NCBI RefSeq assembly: GCF_002836515.1
Contig: NZ_PJBC01000003.1
Span: forward strand, 124,001-188,000
Direction of reading: 5' to 3'
Length of the DNA stretch: 64,000 nucleotides
Source of the DNA: Pseudomonas sp. Choline-02u-1
GTDB lineage: Bacteria > Pseudomonadota > Gammaproteobacteria > Pseudomonadales > Pseudomonadaceae
Under the pieces are notes generated by a model, which was given only the letters and a program-made list of their open reading frames with translations, was not told the origin of the DNA and ran no database searches. This document shows, piece by piece, positions 57,306 to 64,000 of the stretch; the stretch's first letter is position 1; every line of letters begins with the position of its first letter. The position numbers and the translations under genes were made by a program.

Positions 57306-57815
57306 TCAGACCGCTACAGCCTGCGGCTCGGTGCGGCGCAATGCCCGAATCTTCTGCAACGTATCGGCGCAAGTCCGCGCCGCTTCCTGACCCTTGTGCA
57401 CAAAGTGTTCGAAGAAAAATTTCTGATGCTCTTCACCCGAATGGAAGTGATGCGGGGTCAGCGACACCGAGAACACCGGCACTTCGGTTTCCAGTTGCAC
57501 CTGCATCAGGCCACTGACCACCGATTGCGCAACGAACTCGTGACGGTAGATGCCGCCGTCGACCACCAGGGCGGCGGCAACGATGCCGGCGTAGCGGCCG
57601 GACTTGGCCAGCAGCTTGGCGTGCAGCGGCATTTCAAAGGCGCCGCCGACTTCAAAGAAATCGATGTCCGATTCCTGATAACCCTGCACCAGCATTTCGG
57701 CGATGAAGCCTTTACGGCTCTGGTCGACGATTTCCTTGTGCCAGCAGGCCTGGATGAACGCGACGCGCCCGCCCTGTGGGTGTTTGCTTTTGCTGTCGAT
57801 AGCGGTGGGTTGCAT
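57306..57815 (-). CDS. ribH: 6,7-dimethyl-8-ribityllumazine synthase (RibH2-like)
   Basis: The 169-residue enzyme joins 5-amino-6-ribitylamino-uracil and dihydroxybutanone phosphate, the penultimate step of riboflavin synthesis. Marks are 'RVAFIQACWHKEIVDQSRKGF', 'FFEVGGAFEMPLHAKLLAKSGRYAGIVAAALVVDGGIYRHEFVAQSVVSGLMQVQLETEVPVFSVSLTPHHFH'. It differs from the housekeeping RibH and fits the type II (RibH2) branch, known from Brucella and others. It lies behind an FMN riboswitch whose leader ends in a hairpin covering the ribosome site. Confidence 0.87.
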   Translation of the reverse strand: MQPTAIDSKSKHPQGGRVAFIQACWHKEIVDQSRKGFIAEMLVQGYQESDIDFFEVGGAFEMPLHAKLLAKSGRYAGIVAAALVVDGGIYRHEFVAQSVVSGLMQVQLETEVPVFSVSLTPHHFHSGEEHQKFFFEHFVHKGQEAARTCADTLQKIRALRRTEPQAVAV

Positions 57816-57821
57816 GTTCTG

Positions 57822-57845
57822 ACTCCTGTTTGTGTGAAAAACAGG
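57822..57845 (-). promoter_or_regulatory. Hairpin masking the ribH ribosome site
   Basis: On the minus strand CCTGTTT and AAACAGG form a seven-base stem with a seven-base loop (57825-57845). The 3' arm runs into AGGAGT (57827-57822), the ribosome site seven bases before the ATG. It fits an FMN riboswitch that acts by hiding the ribosome site. Confidence 0.55.
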
Positions 57846-57926
57846 GCGTTATGAATCGAAAGGGATGCAAGGGTACGAGCGCACGCACGAATGCACGCGG
57901 ACGGCCCTTTGGCTTCAATCCCGTTC

Positions 57927-58087
57927 TCTCTTCATCCGGACTATGACCGTCGGCCCCGGAATCACACCGGGTCTGCTGACCTTGCCGACGCACCCGACTC
58001 AAGTCGTGTGCAGCGCCAAGCGCTCGCGGGCTATGCGCATTGCGCGCAATTACCGCCGGTGGGGAATTGCACCCCGCCCTGAGAACG
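57927..58087 (-). ncRNA. FMN riboswitch (RFN element)
   Basis: On the minus strand the RFN core is plain: CGTTCTCAGGGCGGGGTGCA at the 5' end, then 'AATTCCCCACCGGCGGTAAT', a variable stem, 'GTCAGCAGACCCGGTGTGAT' and 'TCCGGGGCCGACGGTCATAG', closing 'TCCGGATGAAGAGAGAAC'. It binds FMN and turns down the ribH gene ~110 bases downstream. Confidence 0.93.
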
Positions 58088-58178
58088 TTTTCGCCGCCCA
58101 TTCTCGGGCGGCGCAGCGTTTTTAACACAGATTTTGAGCGCTTGCATACTCAATGCCGGCCGACCGAAATACAGGATC

Positions 58179-58268
58179 TGTGGGAGCGGGCTTGCTCGCG
58201 AAAGCGATTTAACCGTCAACGCACATGTTGGCTGGCAGTCCGCCTTCGCGAGCAAGCCCGCTCCCACA
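58179..58268. repeat. REPIN (inverted REP pair)
   Basis: TGTGGGAGCGGGCTTGCTCG and its inverted copy, ending CGCTCCCACA, lie upstream of ltaE and the riboswitch. Confidence 0.85.
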
Positions 58269-58392
58269 TGCATTGCACTTTCCTGAAGAGTAACGGGGCC
58301 TTTTCTCATTAAAGGCTTGAATAATCCGGCTCATGACCGCAGTAATTGACCTTCGTAAAGGGATTTCCCCCTGCTGACCAGAGGCCAGGTTC

Positions 58393-59397
58393 ATGAGCGT
58401 TATCGATCTTCGCAGCGACACCGTCACCCAACCGACTCCCGCCATGCTCGATGCGATGACCGCAGCGGACACCGGGGACGATGTGTACGGCGAGGATCCG
58501 ACGGTCAATCACCTTGAGGCCGAACTGGCCAAACGCCTGGGTTTTGCCGCCGCGCTGTTCGTGCCTACCGGAACCATGAGCAACCTGCTCGGCTTGATGG
58601 CGCATTGCGAGCGTGGCGACGAGTACATCGTCGGTCAGCAGGCGCACACCTATAAGTACGAAGGCGGTGGTGCGGCGGTGCTCGGTTCGATTCAGCCGCA
58701 GCCGCTGGAAGTGCAGGCTGACGGTTCGCTCGATCTGGAGCAGGTCGCGGCGGCGATCAAGCCTGACGACTTTCACTTCGCCCGCACGCGCCTGCTGGCG
58801 CTGGAAAACACCATGCAAGGCAAGGTGCTGCCGCTGGAGTATCTGGCCCGGGCGCGACGCTTCACTCAGCAGCACGGCCTGCAATTGCACCTGGACGGCG
58901 CGCGCCTATATAACGCGGCGGTCAGACTCGGCGTTGATGCGCGGGAAATTACTCAGCATTTCGATTCGGTGTCGGTGTGCCTGTCCAAAGGTCTTGGCGC
59001 GCCGGTGGGCTCGGTGCTGTGCGGTTCCGAGCAACTGATCGGCAAAGCGCGGCGTTTGCGCAAAATGGTTGGCGGCGGCATGCGTCAGGCCGGGTTGCTG
59101 GCCGCGGCTGGCCTGTACGCGCTGGATCATCATGTTGAACGGCTGGCGGATGACCATGCCAACGCCCATTTGCTCGCCGAGGGTTTGCGTGAGGCCGGTT
59201 TCGTCGTGGAACCGGTGCAAACCAACATGGTTTATGTGCAAATGGGCGACAAGGCAGAAGCGCTCAAGGCCTTTGCCGGCGAACGGGGGATCAAGCTCAG
59301 CGCCGCTGCGCGCTTGCGCATGGTCACGCACATGGACGTCAGCCGCGCGCAAATCGAGCAAGTGATCGCGACATTCGTCGAGTTTTCACGCCAGTGA
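58393..59397 (+). CDS. ltaE: Low-specificity L-threonine aldolase
   Basis: The 334-residue PLP enzyme splits threonine to glycine and acetaldehyde, and acts on allo-threonine. Marks are '[47 protein letters not shown]', '[15 protein letters not shown]', '[16 protein letters not shown]' and the cofactor lysine in '[17 protein letters not shown]'. The length fits LtaE. The ATG at 58393 directly begins the conserved motif. It lies between the REPIN and alaS. Confidence 0.92.
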   Translation: MSVIDLRSDTVTQPTPAMLDAMTAADTGDDVYGEDPTVNHLEAELAKRLGFAAALFVPTGTMSNLLGLMAHCERGDEYIVGQQAHTYKYEGGGAAVLGSIQPQPLEVQADGSLDLEQVAAAIKPDDFHFARTRLLALENTMQGKVLPLEYLARARRFTQQHGLQLHLDGARLYNAAVRLGVDAREITQHFDSVSVCLSKGLGAPVGSVLCGSEQLIGKARRLRKMVGGGMRQAGLLAAAGLYALDHHVERLADDHANAHLLAEGLREAGFVVEPVQTNMVYVQMGDKAEALKAFAGERGIKLSAAARLRMVTHMDVSRAQIEQVIATFVEFSRQ

Positions 59398-59463
59398 CCG
59401 CGTTAGCCGTCCAATTGACCGTTTCTATCGTATAAACACGCTGTACCCCGCGCGCAGGGCCGA

Positions 59464-59469
59464 TATAAT
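59464..59469 (+). promoter_or_regulatory. Likely -10 box of alaS
   Basis: TATAAT, 75 bases before the alaS ATG, just after the ltaE gene. The -35 region (CTGTAC) is weak. Confidence 0.45.
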
Positions 59470-59543
59470 GCGGCCCTTTGCCGTCGCTTCGTCTCACGAC
59501 GTTTCGAACAGGCCTTTGGCCGCAGCCTCCGTGGAAGAACCTA

Positions 59544-62159
59544 ATGAAAAGCGCAGAAATCCGTGAAGCCTTCCTTCGCTTCTTCGAAGAGCAAGGCCAC
59601 ACCCGTGTAGCCTCCAGCTCTTTGATTCCGGGCAACGACCCAACCCTGCTGTTCACCAACGCGGGGATGAACCAGTTCAAGGACTGCTTCCTGGGCCAGG
59701 AAAAACGTGCGTACACCCGTGCCACCAGCAGCCAGAAATGCGTGCGCGCCGGCGGCAAGAACAGTGACCTGGAAAACGTCGGTTATACCGCCCGTCACCA
59801 CACGTTCTTCGAAATGCTCGGTAACTTCAGCTTCGGCGATTATTTCAAGCACGACGCGATCACCTTCGCCTGGACCTTCCTCACCGGCGTGCTCAAGCTG
59901 CCAAAGGAAAAGCTCTGGGTCACCGTCTACGCCACCGACGACGAAGCGTATGACATCTGGACACAGAAAATCGGTGTGCCGGCCGAGCGCATGATTCGCA
60001 TCGGCGACAACAAAGGCGCGCCGTACGCATCCGACAACTTCTGGACCATGGGCGACACCGGCCCGTGCGGCCCGTGCACCGAGATTTTCTACGATCACGG
60101 CGAGCACATCTGGGGCGGCCCGCCGGGTTCGCCGGAAGAAGATGGTGACCGTTACATCGAGATCTGGAATAACGTCTTCATGCAGTTCAACCGCACCGCC
60201 GATGGCGTGTTGCATCCGTTGCCAGCGCCGTCGGTGGACACCGGCATGGGCCTGGAGCGGATCAGTGCGGTGATGCAGCACGTCAATTCCAACTACGACA
60301 TCGACCTGTTCAAGAACCTGCTGAAGGCTTCGGCCGAAGCGATCGGCTGCGAAAACGGCGATCAGTCGTCGCTCAAAGTCGTGTCCGACCACATTCGTTC
60401 CTGCGGTTTCCTGATCGCTGACGGCGTGCTGCCGTCCAACGAAGGTCGCGGTTACGTGCTGCGCCGGATCATCCGTCGCGCCTGCCGTCACGGCAACAAG
60501 CTCGGCGCCACCGGCAGTTTCTTCTACAAGATCGTCGCGGCGCTGGTTGCCGAGATGGGCGAAGCGTTCCCGGAACTGAAGAAGCAGCAGAGCAACATTG
60601 AGCGCGTGCTCAAGGCCGAAGAAGAGCAGTTCTCCAAGACTCTGGAGCACGGCCTGAAGATTCTCGAGCAGGATCTGGCCGAGCTCAAAGGCACAGTGGT
60701 GCCGGGCGACGTAGTGTTCAAACTCTACGACACCTACGGTTTCCCGATGGACCTGACCGCCGACATCGCCCGCGAACGCGGCCTGACCGTCGACGAAGCC
60801 GGCTTCGAACGCGAGATGGAAGCGCAGCGTGTCCGCGCGCGTTCGGCCAGCTCGTTCGGTCTGGACTACAACACCTTGGTCAAGGTTGACGTGGCCACCG
60901 AGTTCACCGGTTACGCCGCCACCAGCGGCTCGGCAAAAATCGTCGCGATCTATAAGGACGGTCAGTCGGTCGACGTATTGAGCGAAGGTCAGGAAGGCGT
61001 GATCGTGCTCAACCAGACGCCGTTCTACGCTGAGTCCGGTGGCCAGATCGGTGACTGCGGTTTCATTCAGGCCGGCAACAGCCGCTTCGACGTGCGTGAC
61101 ACCACCAAGACCGGCGGCGCATTCCTGCACCACGGTGTGCTGGCCTCGGGCAGCCTGACCATTGGCGCGCCAGTGGATACCCACGTCGACGCCGAAGTGC
61201 GTCACGCCACCGCGCTGAACCACTCGGCCACTCACTTGCTCCACGCTGCGTTGCGTCAGGTACTGGGCGAACACGTGCAGCAGAAGGGCTCGTTGGTCGA
61301 CAGTCAGCGCCTGCGTTTCGACTTCAGCCACTTCGAAGCGATCAAGCCAGAACAGATCAAGCAGCTGGAAGACATTGTCAACGCCGAGATTCGCAAGAAC
61401 TCCGCCGTTGAAACCGAAGAAACCGACATCGAAACCGCGAAGAACAAAGGCGCCATGGCGCTGTTCGGCGAGAAGTATGGCGACAGCGTGCGCGTGCTGA
61501 GCATGGGCGACTTCTCGGTCGAACTGTGCGGCGGTATCCACGCCAACCGTACCGGCGACATCGGCCTGCTGAAAATCATCAGCGAAGGTGGTGTGGCATC
61601 GGGCGTGCGTCGTATCGAGGCAGTCACCGGTGCTGCGGCGCTGGCCTACTTGAACGCGGCGGAAGAACAACTCAAGGAAGCGGCCAGCCTGGTCAAGGGC
61701 AGCCGCGACAACCTGATCGACAAGCTCTCGGCGGTACTGGAGCGCAACCGTCTGCTGGAGAAACAACTCGAGCAGTTACAAGCCAAGGCTGCCAGCGCTG
61801 CGGGCGACGATCTGTCGGCCTCGGCGGTGGACGTCAAGGATGTGAAGGTGTTGGCCGCCCGTCTGGATGGTCAGGACGGCAAGGCGCTGCTGGCGCTGGT
61901 CGATCAGCTGAAAAACAAACTCGGCCGCGCAGTGATCCTGCTCGGCGGTGTCCATGAGGAAAAGGTCGTACTGGTTGCAGGCGTGACCAAGGACCTGACT
62001 GGCCAACTCAAAGCCGGTGATTTGATGAAACAGGCCGCTGCGGCAGTGGGCGGGAAGGGCGGTGGTCGTCCAGACATGGCGCAGGGCGGCGGTGTCGACG
62101 CCGCTGCGCTGGATGGCGCACTGGCGCTGACCGTTCCATTCGTCGAGCAGGCTTTATAA
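59544..62159 (+). CDS. alaS: Alanyl-tRNA synthetase
   Basis: The 871-residue class II synthetase charges tRNA-Ala. It has the catalytic core from the start ('[33 protein letters not shown]', '[23 protein letters not shown]', '[12 protein letters not shown]'), the editing domain with zinc-binding '[18 protein letters not shown]' and '[18 protein letters not shown]', and the C-terminal C-Ala domain ending '[22 protein letters not shown]'. Length and motif set are complete. The start follows a GGAAG site; an upstream in-frame ATG is not credible. It lies upstream of lysC, as in other pseudomonads. Confidence 0.97.
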   Translation: MKSAEIREAFLRFFEEQGHTRVASSSLIPGNDPTLLFTNAGMNQFKDCFLGQEKRAYTRATSSQKCVRAGGKNSDLENVGYTARHHTFFEMLGNFSFGDYFKHDAITFAWTFLTGVLKLPKEKLWVTVYATDDEAYDIWTQKIGVPAERMIRIGDNKGAPYASDNFWTMGDTGPCGPCTEIFYDHGEHIWGGPPGSPEEDGDRYIEIWNNVFMQFNRTADGVLHPLPAPSVDTGMGLERISAVMQHVNSNYDIDLFKNLLKASAEAIGCENGDQSSLKVVSDHIRSCGFLIADGVLPSNEGRGYVLRRIIRRACRHGNKLGATGSFFYKIVAALVAEMGEAFPELKKQQSNIERVLKAEEEQFSKTLEHGLKILEQDLAELKGTVVPGDVVFKLYDTYGFPMDLTADIARERGLTVDEAGFEREMEAQRVRARSASSFGLDYNTLVKVDVATEFTGYAATSGSAKIVAIYKDGQSVDVLSEGQEGVIVLNQTPFYAESGGQIGDCGFIQAGNSRFDVRDTTKTGGAFLHHGVLASGSLTIGAPVDTHVDAEVRHATALNHSATHLLHAALRQVLGEHVQQKGSLVDSQRLRFDFSHFEAIKPEQIKQLEDIVNAEIRKNSAVETEETDIETAKNKGAMALFGEKYGDSVRVLSMGDFSVELCGGIHANRTGDIGLLKIISEGGVASGVRRIEAVTGAAALAYLNAAEEQLKEAASLVKGSRDNLIDKLSAVLERNRLLEKQLEQLQAKAASAAGDDLSASAVDVKDVKVLAARLDGQDGKALLALVDQLKNKLGRAVILLGGVHEEKVVLVAGVTKDLTGQLKAGDLMKQAAAAVGGKGGGRPDMAQGGGVDAAALDGALALTVPFVEQAL

Positions 62160-62249
62160 GACGGCTCGCCGGGCACGCAGTCTAGTGGCGGGCCCGGCGA
62201 CTGTTCGAAAGATTATTGGGCGCCCTTCATGGGCAGAGGCGGCTTTGAA

Positions 62250-63491
62250 ATGGCTTTGATCGTACAGAAATTTGGAGGCACCTCGGTCGGCACTGTCGAG
62301 AGAATCGAGCAGGTCGCCGACAAGGTTAAGAAATTCCGCGATGCCGGCGATGACCTGGTGGTTGTGCTGTCTGCAATGAGCGGCGAAACCAACCGTCTGA
62401 TCGATCTGGCCAAGCAAATCAGTGGCGAGGCGCAACCGGTTCCGCGCGAGCTGGACGTGATCGTTTCCACCGGTGAGCAGGTAACGATTGCCCTGTTGGC
62501 CATGGCGCTGATCAAGCGCGGTGTGCCGGCGGTGTCGTACACCGGTAATCAGGTGCGGATCCTGACCGACAGTGCGCACAACAAAGCGCGTATCTTGCAG
62601 ATTGATGACCAGAAGATTCGCGGTGATCTGAAGGCAGGTCGCGTGGTGGTTGTCGCCGGTTTCCAGGGCGTCGACGAGCACGGCAATATCACCACCCTCG
62701 GGCGTGGCGGTTCCGACACTACCGGCGTGGCACTGGCAGCAGCCTTGAAGGCGGATGAGTGCCAGATCTACACCGACGTCGACGGTGTCTACACCACCGA
62801 CCCGCGTGTGGTGCCGGTCGCTCAGCGCCTGGACAAGATCACCTTCGAAGAGATGCTGGAAATGGCCAGCCTCGGTTCCAAGGTGCTGCAGATCCGTGCG
62901 GTGGAATTCGCCGGCAAGTACAACGTTCCGCTGCGCGTACTGCACAGCTTCAAGGAGGGTCCGGGCACCCTCATTACTATTGATGAAGAGGAAACCATGG
63001 AACAGCCGATCATTTCCGGCATCGCTTTCAATCGCGATGAAGCCAAGCTGACCATCCGTGGCGTGCCAGACACCCCGGGTGTGGCGTTCAAGATTCTCGG
63101 CCCGATCAGCGCCGCGAACATCGAAGTCGACATGATCGTGCAGAACGTCGCGCACGATAACACCACCGACTTCACCTTCACCGTGCACCGCAACGACTAC
63201 CAGGCCGCACAGACCGTGCTGGAAAACACTGCTCGCGAGATCGGTGCCCGCGAAGTCGTTGGCGACACCAAGATTGCCAAGGTCTCGATCGTCGGCGTCG
63301 GCATGCGTTCCCACGCAGGCGTGGCGAGCCGCATGTTCGAATCCCTGGCCAAGGAAAGCATCAACATCCAGATGATCTCGACCTCGGAAATCAAGGTTTC
63401 CGTAGTGATCGAAGAGAAGTACCTGGAACTGGCCGTGCGCGCGCTGCACACGGCTTTCGAACTGGATGCTCCGGCCCGTCAGGGCGAGTAA
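62250..63491 (+). CDS. lysC: Aspartate kinase
   Basis: The 413-residue enzyme phosphorylates aspartate, the first step to lysine, methionine, threonine and diaminopimelate. The N-terminal kinase domain has 'ALIVQKFGGTSVGTVERIEQVADKV' and 'FQGVDEHGNITTLGRGGSDTTGVALAAALKADECQIYTDVDGVYTTDPR'. The C-terminal half holds two ACT domains that bind lysine and threonine. The ATG at 62250 begins the conserved part. Codon 250 is an ATG after a good ribosome site, so a separate regulatory subunit may be made from the same frame. A terminator follows at 63504. Confidence 0.96.
   Translation: MALIVQKFGGTSVGTVERIEQVADKVKKFRDAGDDLVVVLSAMSGETNRLIDLAKQISGEAQPVPRELDVIVSTGEQVTIALLAMALIKRGVPAVSYTGNQVRILTDSAHNKARILQIDDQKIRGDLKAGRVVVVAGFQGVDEHGNITTLGRGGSDTTGVALAAALKADECQIYTDVDGVYTTDPRVVPVAQRLDKITFEEMLEMASLGSKVLQIRAVEFAGKYNVPLRVLHSFKEGPGTLITIDEEETMEQPIISGIAFNRDEAKLTIRGVPDTPGVAFKILGPISAANIEVDMIVQNVAHDNTTDFTFTVHRNDYQAAQTVLENTAREIGAREVVGDTKIAKVSIVGVGMRSHAGVASRMFESLAKESINIQMISTSEIKVSVVIEEKYLELAVRALHTAFELDAPARQGE
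62985..62999 (+). other. Internal ribosome site and ATG in lysC (possible beta subunit)
   Basis: GAAGAGGAAACC precedes the in-frame ATG of codon 250 ('MEQPIISGIAFN'). It would give a 164-residue protein made of the two ACT domains. In Corynebacterium and Bacillus the lysC beta subunit is made from such an internal start at the same place. This is likely but not proven. Confidence 0.5.
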
Positions 63492-63503
63492 TCCGATTCT
63501 GTA

Positions 63504-63537
63504 AAGGGCGCGGTCTTACCGCGCCCTTTATTTTTGA
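63504..63537 (+). terminator. Rho-independent terminator after lysC
   Basis: AAAGGGCGCGGTCTTACCGC then GCCCTTTATTTTTG: an eight-base GC stem with a T-rich tail. Confidence 0.8.
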
Positions 63538-63678
63538 ATGGCGTGAGCCCCGGAACTGTTCTTTTGCTCGCGCTGGTCAATACTCAGGCATGTAGGACTA
63601 CGATCGCTGCGGTCGTAGGTCGGGTGCCTTTTTTTTGCAGACTGTTGTCCCTGAAATGAATGGCGTAAGGAGAAAGGT

Positions 63679-63867
63679 ATGCTGATTTTGACTCGTCGGT
63701 GCGCGGAAAGCCTGATTATCGGTGACGGCGAAATCACCGTGACCGTGCTCGGCGTCAAAGGAAACCAGGTGCGTATCGGCGTCAACGCTCCGAAAGAGGT
63801 TGCGGTGCACCGTGAGGAAATTTACCTGCGTATAAAGAAAGAGAAGGACGAAGAACCAAGCCATTAA
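63679..63867 (+). CDS. csrA: Carbon storage regulator CsrA (RsmA)
   Basis: The 62-residue dimeric RNA-binding protein begins '[49 protein letters not shown]', the standard CsrA sequence, with the RNA-contacting Leu4/Arg44-type positions present. In pseudomonads (RsmA) it represses translation of secondary-metabolite and biofilm genes under control of GacA and small RsmX/Y/Z RNAs. AAGGAG lies eight bases upstream. The position after lysC and before tRNA-Ser is the conserved pseudomonad order. Confidence 0.97.
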   Translation: MLILTRRCAESLIIGDGEITVTVLGVKGNQVRIGVNAPKEVAVHREEIYLRIKKEKDEEPSH

Positions 63868-63885
63868 TTTTTATCGATTTTTATG

Positions 63886-63914
63886 TTTGCAAACGGGGAA
63901 GAAGCTGGTTAATA
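63886..63914 (+). promoter_or_regulatory. Likely tRNA-Ser promoter
   Basis: TTTGCA (63886-63891), 17 bases, then TTAATA (63909-63914), ~16 bases before the tRNA 5' end. Confidence 0.4.
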
Positions 63915-63929
63915 TACGCCCCGTGTTGC

Positions 63930-64000
63930 GGAGAGCTGGCCGAGTGGCCGAAGGCGCTCCCCTGCTAAGGGAGTACACCTCAAAAGGGTGTCGGGGGTTC
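63930..64000 (+). tRNA. tRNA-Ser (anticodon GCU), 3' end cut by the window
   Basis: GGAGAGCTGGCCGAGTGGCC begins a serine tRNA. The anticodon arm CTCCCCTGCTAAGGGAG gives anticodon GCU (codons AGC/AGU), and a long variable arm (TACACCTCAAAAGGGTGTC) follows. The acceptor 3' side lies beyond the window. Confidence 0.92.

Noticed and set aside
59541..61766. 741-codon open frame on the minus strand opposite alaS
   Set aside because: It is the shadow of the alaS frame, with low-complexity composition and no domain.

Overview
The window is a chromosomal segment of a fluorescent pseudomonad (Pseudomonas fluorescens group). Four things point there. The genes are GC-rich. The order acs - aotJQMOP - argR - aruCFGDB-(small gene)-aruE - alaS - lysC - csrA - tRNA-Ser follows the arrangement I remember from P. 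aeruginosa. There are many Pseudomonas-type REP/REPIN repeats (GTGGGAGCGGGCTTGCTCGCGAA type). There are also Pseudomonas-restricted small proteins (DUF2025-, DUF2790- and PepSY-type). All family calls come from reading the sequence; no database search was run.

Layout. 1-26 kb is an ordinary accessory mosaic of mostly single genes or short units. It starts with the end of a GntP-type permease and alaC. Next come a LysE exporter, two GNAT acetyltransferases and a three-gene unit of SnoaL-like protein, DGPF/YCII protein and ECF42-type sigma factor. These are followed by LysR/PACE efflux and LysR/SDR divergent pairs, a remnant of a PiT phosphate transporter, a ZntB/CorA transporter, and a chemoreceptor with a FliA-like promoter. 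Then come PepSY, glpQ, a CTP-synthase-like amidotransferase lacking the usual histidine, a BdlA-like PAS-PAS chemotaxis protein, TetR/metallo-hydrolase, two adjacent HTH genes, AraC/TauE, and two tandem secreted DUF3298-like paralogues.

26-30.6 kb is an AT-rich accessory island, all on the minus strand and ending directly at the nrdB terminator. It holds a CoiA-like zinc-motif protein, an HNH endonuclease, a BRO-N protein, an uncharacterised phage-type protein and a second BRO-N protein. Its intergenic DNA has several inverted repeats, and two of its genes start right behind hairpins. This is the best place in the window to look for an undescribed phage-defence or phage-regulatory system.

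30.7-64 kb is core metabolism. nrdB has a NrdR-like box upstream, followed by a DUF2790 protein and acs. Then comes the arginine/ornithine uptake operon aotJQMOP with its regulator argR, and the arginine succinyltransferase (AST) operon aruCFGDB-aruE, both with ArgR-type half-sites. Together these import arginine, degrade it to glutamate and succinate, and regulate the process. A 7.8-kb leucine-rich-repeat toxin-like gene lies on the opposite strand between argR and aruC. The window closes with ribH under an FMN riboswitch, ltaE, alaS, lysC (with a likely internal start for a regulatory subunit), csrA/rsmA and a tRNA-Ser(GCU) cut by the window end.

Stretches over 300 bases without an intact gene are these. 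9841-10277 holds two REPINs and the PiT remnant. 31951-32497 is the nrdB upstream region with a NrdR-like box. 32759-33201 is the acs upstream region with one hairpin repeat. 35158-35888 holds a terminator, repeats and the aot promoter region. 49054-49357 is the divergent LRR-gene/aruC region with ArgR sites. 57816-58392 holds the ribH leader, riboswitch and a REPIN.
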